A stretch of 54,024 nucleotides of DNA, taken from assembly GCA_910579615.1 (NCBI GenBank), contig CAJTUA010000026.1:1-54024 (forward strand), read 5' to 3'. Source of the stretch: an uncultured Lachnospiraceae bacterium (lineage in GTDB: Bacteria > Bacillota > Clostridia > Lachnospirales > Lachnospiraceae). Shown here in pieces: positions 51,518 through 54,024 of the stretch (the first letter of the stretch is position 1; every line of letters begins with the position of its first letter). Position numbers and translations under genes: made by a program. The notes below the pieces were generated by a model. It searched no databases. It worked only from the letters and a program-made list of their open reading frames with translations, and was not told the origin of the DNA.

Positions 51518-51935
51518 CTATCTTTCCAGGTTGCGGGTAATCTTCAGCCAACCTTTGATAATCCGTATCCTTCTCCTGGAACTCATTGCGTCATAAGCAT
51601 CCGCATATTCGCTGTCCACAACCAGACAGGCCTGCCCTTCTATGTATTCCCTGTTTTATTCATATCCGATTGCCTTGGAGACCCTCCCTGGCAGAGCATC
51701 TGGCACAAACGGTTAACTTATGTAAGTGGGCAAAATCATTCCTATACAGATTTAGTTTACGAAAAGGATGGTTCTGCATCTAAAAATCCATTCCTTCAAT
51801 CAAGCTCCCATATGACTTTTTCAATTTACTTGGTTCCAATGCCACCCTATACTCATCATAAGTCCTAATACACAAATCCAGATACAGAATCAGGCAATCA
51901 ATCCGTTTTTCTTCTAATGTATGAAAACTATTATT
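51518..51935 (-). pseudogene. Eroded minus-strand coding fragments
   Basis: Two start-less open stretches read like protein. One is 51780-51935, ending IRTYDEYRVALEPSKLKKSY and GSLIEGMDF before a stop. The other is 51518-51655, reading EYIEGQACLVVDSEYADAYD and ending LKITRNLER. They lie in different frames on the same strand, as in decayed genes. The family is not recognised. Together with the DUF4320 gene nearby they suggest a decayed mobile element. Confidence 0.4.
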
Positions 51936-51939
51936 TTAC

Positions 51940-52440
51940 AATATCACGGACTTTAAAAATAGAATGCTTCTGGCACTGTAAGATTCTTTGCTCATCCATA
52001 CCTACACCTCTTTCAATTTATACTTGACAAACACTGCTTTTTTTCCGCTATGATAAAGACAGTGAAAGATACATAAGTAAAAAATGAACTGCACGGGTAG
52101 TTTCTCTTTTACTTACTATATCTTTTTAATATGCATAATATTTGTTTATCTTACATATAATTATTGAAACGAGAGATGCTTATTTTTTGTATCGCCATTA
52201 CCGGGGTAATGCTCATATAAATACTACATCTTCTGTTATTATAACAGATTCTGTCTAAAAACACTACATAATTTTTCCCTAATTACAAATTTCTCATCTC
52301 TGTACCCTTGGCACAAAACTTTCCCAAACTGGCACAGCTTTGCGATTTACAGGTGAAATCCCATATGTCAGAATGTGTATCGTGAAAATTCATACGCAGA
52401 CAGAAAACACATACCCTGTATGTAGCTTACACTGCACTTT
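51940..52440. other. Gene-poor AT-rich stretch with a possible orphan transcript
   Basis: No protein gene is visible. TTGACA (52024-52029) and TATGAT (52049-52054) with a 19-base spacer could drive a transcript that ends at the strong terminator at 52441-52482. A hairpin with TAAGTAAAA/TTTTACTTA arms lies at about 52074-52112. This would make a non-coding RNA of roughly 420 bases, but nothing proves it. Confidence 0.35.
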
Positions 52441-52482
52441 AGGCGCAGGCACGAAGCCCTACTCCGCTTCATGCCTGCGCCT
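52441..52482 (+). terminator. Strong intrinsic terminator upstream of the DUF4320 gene
   Basis: AGGCGCAGGCACGAAGC (52441-52457) pairs with GCTTCATGCCTGCGCCT (52466-52482), with a single A-C mismatch, followed by TCTATTAT. The DUF4320 ribosome binding site begins 10 bases later. Confidence 0.8.
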
Positions 52483-52505
52483 TCTATTATCCGGGAGGTG
52501 ACCTA

Positions 52506-52907
52506 TTGAGAAAAAAACGGAGGTGTTTCTTTCTGTCCGAAAGGGGCGACTCCCCTTATATCAGCAGTTTTGTCTACACTCTGGCGGTGGTCATACTGCT
52601 GGCGTTCATCATCAATGTATTCCACGTCATTTCCATGAAACAGGAAATGAACCATATCACGAACCAGATTGTAAAACAGGTTCCGTTAAACGGTGGAAAC
52701 TTCATGGACGGGATGGAGGAAAGGATAACACTTTCCAATGAGGATTACATGGTGGAGAATATCTACCTGCAGTTCAACCAGTATTCTGGCAAAATTGAAT
52801 ATCTGGTGGCCTGTGATGGTACCTTCCGGATACAGATGTTCGGGGAACTGTTCCCGCCCATTCCCCGGCATATCACGCTGACCAGTTCCCATAATACAAA
52901 ATACTGA
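52506..52907 (+). CDS. DUF4320-type membrane protein (pilus or conjugation-associated)
   Basis: The start is a TTG eight bases after GGGAGGTG. A basic N terminus ending GDSPYISSFV is followed by one membrane helix (~22-42, TLAVVILLAFIINVFHVI) and an external part with KQEMNHITNQIVKQVPLNGG. This is the DUF4320 layout found in integrative and conjugative elements next to TadE/pilin-like genes. The last ~20 residues differ from what I recall of the family, so the C terminus may be altered. No partner genes are present, so this is probably an orphan left by a mobile element. Confidence 0.7.
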   Translation: MRKKRRCFFLSERGDSPYISSFVYTLAVVILLAFIINVFHVISMKQEMNHITNQIVKQVPLNGGNFMDGMEERITLSNEDYMVENIYLQFNQYSGKIEYLVACDGTFRIQMFGELFPPIPRHITLTSSHNTKY

Positions 52908-52918
52908 TGGGAACGCTG

Positions 52919-52947
52919 TTGACATTCTGCTCCCTGATGCGTATATA
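52919..52947 (+). promoter_or_regulatory. Perfect consensus promoter
   Basis: TTGACA (52919-52924), a 17-base spacer and TATAAT (52942-52947), 30 bases before the small gene at 52978. It is the only fully consensus promoter I see in the window. Confidence 0.8.
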
Positions 52948-52977
52948 ATGGAAACACAACGAAAGGGGTTCAATGTT

Positions 52978-53157
52978 ATGAAAAAGAATACAAATCCTAC
53001 CGACAGAAAAAGAACCTTTGCCATCTGCGATTTACCCGCGTTCTGCATCGCAGTGCTTGCAGGCACCTACTTCCTGACAAGGAAACCTGAAACGGAGTTC
53101 ATCCCCGCCCCTGTAAAACACGCTGATGTGACAAGGTCGTTGTTAAGACGTACCTGA
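52978..53157 (+). CDS. Small protein of unknown function, possibly truncated
   Basis: A 59-residue ORF behind a consensus promoter and an AAAGGGG site. It reads MKKNTNPTDRKRTFAICDLP followed by a short hydrophobic stretch (AFCIAVLAGTYFL) too short and polar-flanked to be a sure membrane helix. It ends ADVTRSLLRRT before a small terminator. Family unknown; I suspect a mobile-element gene. Confidence 0.5.
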   Translation: MKKNTNPTDRKRTFAICDLPAFCIAVLAGTYFLTRKPETEFIPAPVKHADVTRSLLRRT

Positions 53158-53176
53158 ATGTATAAGCTCCTCTTCA

Positions 53177-53202
53177 AAAGCCCTGAAAAACAGGGGTTTT
53201 TT
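53177..53202 (+). terminator. Terminator of the small gene at 52978
   Basis: CCCTG (53181-53185) and CAGGG (53191-53195) around an AAAAA loop, extended by A/T pairs, then a run of T. Confidence 0.75.
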
Positions 53203-53342
53203 GTTACCCACTCCTTTTTCATTCTCCTTTCAGACCTAAGCCTCTGTTCTTTTTTGTTATTTTTTCTATATTCCATTTTTTTACAAGCACCGTTTAAGAC
53301 CGTTTAAAATCGAATAAAATCTTTTCATAAGATGGTAGACCA

Positions 53343-53393
53343 GTGGAAAGGCATAGGTCTTATAACAAGTGGGAAAGCATAGGTTTTATAATT
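53343..53393 (+). repeat. Imperfect tandem repeat
   Basis: Two copies of about 26 bases with shared GTGG, GCATAGGT and TTATAA blocks follow each other directly. Confidence 0.5.
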
Positions 53394-53461
53394 GGTCTAC
53401 TAAATCATGTTTTCCATTGGTATCCGTATTCAGGCCGGTGTATCCTGGTGTCACAGGCAAT

Positions 53462-53488
53462 AAAAAAACTCCAATTCCTTGGAGTTTT
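53462..53488 (-). terminator. Terminator of the rRNA/tRNA transcript
   Basis: On the minus strand AAAACTCCAA (53488-53479) pairs with TTGGAGTTTT (53474-53465), followed by more T residues, directly after the tRNA-Cys gene. Confidence 0.8.
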
Positions 53489-53492
53489 CAAG

Positions 53493-53563
53493 AGGCGACT
53501 GGCGGATTTGAACCGCCGATCAGGGAGTTGCAGTCCCACGCCTTACCACTTGGCTAAGTCGCC
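53493..53563 (-). tRNA. tRNA-Cys (GCA)
   Basis: Acceptor GGCGACT pairs with AGTCGCC, the T loop is GGTTCGAATCC and the anticodon loop is ACTGCAACT. Length 71, no encoded CCA. It is downstream of the 23S gene and tRNA-Asn on the same strand. Confidence 0.95.
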
Positions 53564-53658
53564 ATATTCAATTCATTATATTATATGCAGACCTTCCATC
53601 ATCCATGACACAATAACATCATCGAAACAAAAAAACTGCAAACTATCATATAAAAAAA

Positions 53659-53730
53659 CTCCCCGAGTTGGGCTCGAACCAACAACCCCACGGTTAACAG
53701 CCGTGTGCTCTACCATTGAGCTATCGAGGA
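53659..53730 (-). tRNA. tRNA-Asn (GUU)
   Basis: Acceptor TCCTCGA pairs with TCGGGGA (one T-G pair), the anticodon loop is CTGTTAACC and the T loop is GGTTCGAGCCC. Length 72, no encoded CCA. It lies about 40 bases after the 23S 3' end. Confidence 0.95.
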
Positions 53731-53770
53731 ATACTTACACATTGAAAGATAAGAAAACTCCAACAAACCT

Positions 53771-54024
<254 letters not shown>

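Overview
The window looks like a chromosomal segment of a flagellated, gut-type Firmicute of the class Clostridia, most likely a Lachnospiraceae member of the Roseburia/Agathobacter kind. The clues are a flagellin gene, CUT1 sugar transporters without their own ATPase, LacI and AraC control of glycosidases, GGAGG-type ribosome binding sites, moderate GC content, and tRNA and rRNA sequences of Firmicute type. The genus is an inference.

Layout. 1-1.9 kb: the 3' end of a flagellin gene and a secreted protein, closed by a strong terminator. 2.1-5.4 kb: an AT-rich regulator/ABC-exporter locus with near-identical palindromic operators on both promoters. 5.7-25.5 kb: a minus-strand carbohydrate locus. 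In transcription order it holds a LacI regulator, a 5'-truncated cytosine methyltransferase remnant, a GH35 beta-galactosidase, a lipoprotein solute-binding protein (SBP) with Ig-like repeats, a giant membrane-anchored SBP with two jelly-roll-like domains, a permease pair, an NHL/TPR membrane protein, a Yip1 protein, a DUF5696 protein, a second permease pair and a GH30 lipoprotein. Four LacI-type operator copies sit at the GH35 and SBP promoters. The locus probably imports and degrades a beta-galactan-type polymer, with an MsmX-like ATPase supplied from elsewhere.

25.6-45 kb is a patchwork. It has an AgrC/LytTR two-component pair, a possibly truncated CPBP protease, an AraC-GGDEF fusion, a PAP2 phosphatase, a phospholipase D-like membrane protein, a C-terminal remnant of a RecG-like ATP-binding protein, a heteromeric ABC exporter and two XRE regulators, one carrying a 28-residue tandem repeat. 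A degraded two-component/ABC locus follows: a frameshifted OmpR regulator and a chimeric ABC-ATPase/histidine-kinase ORF. Between these two sits an intact AAA15 ATPase + RloB pair (RloAB/AbiL-type) with its own promoter, the best defence-system candidate here.

44.3-54 kb: an AraC regulator divergent from a membrane-anchored GH5 glucanase with two BIG2 domains; an XRE-orotate phosphoribosyltransferase fusion behind a long folded leader; small conserved genes; an ECF-like sigma factor; a gene-poor 1 kb with eroded coding fragments and a DUF4320 gene, probably mobile-element debris; then tRNA-Cys, tRNA-Asn and the 3' end of a 23S rRNA gene on the minus strand, with no 5S gene between the 23S and the tRNAs.
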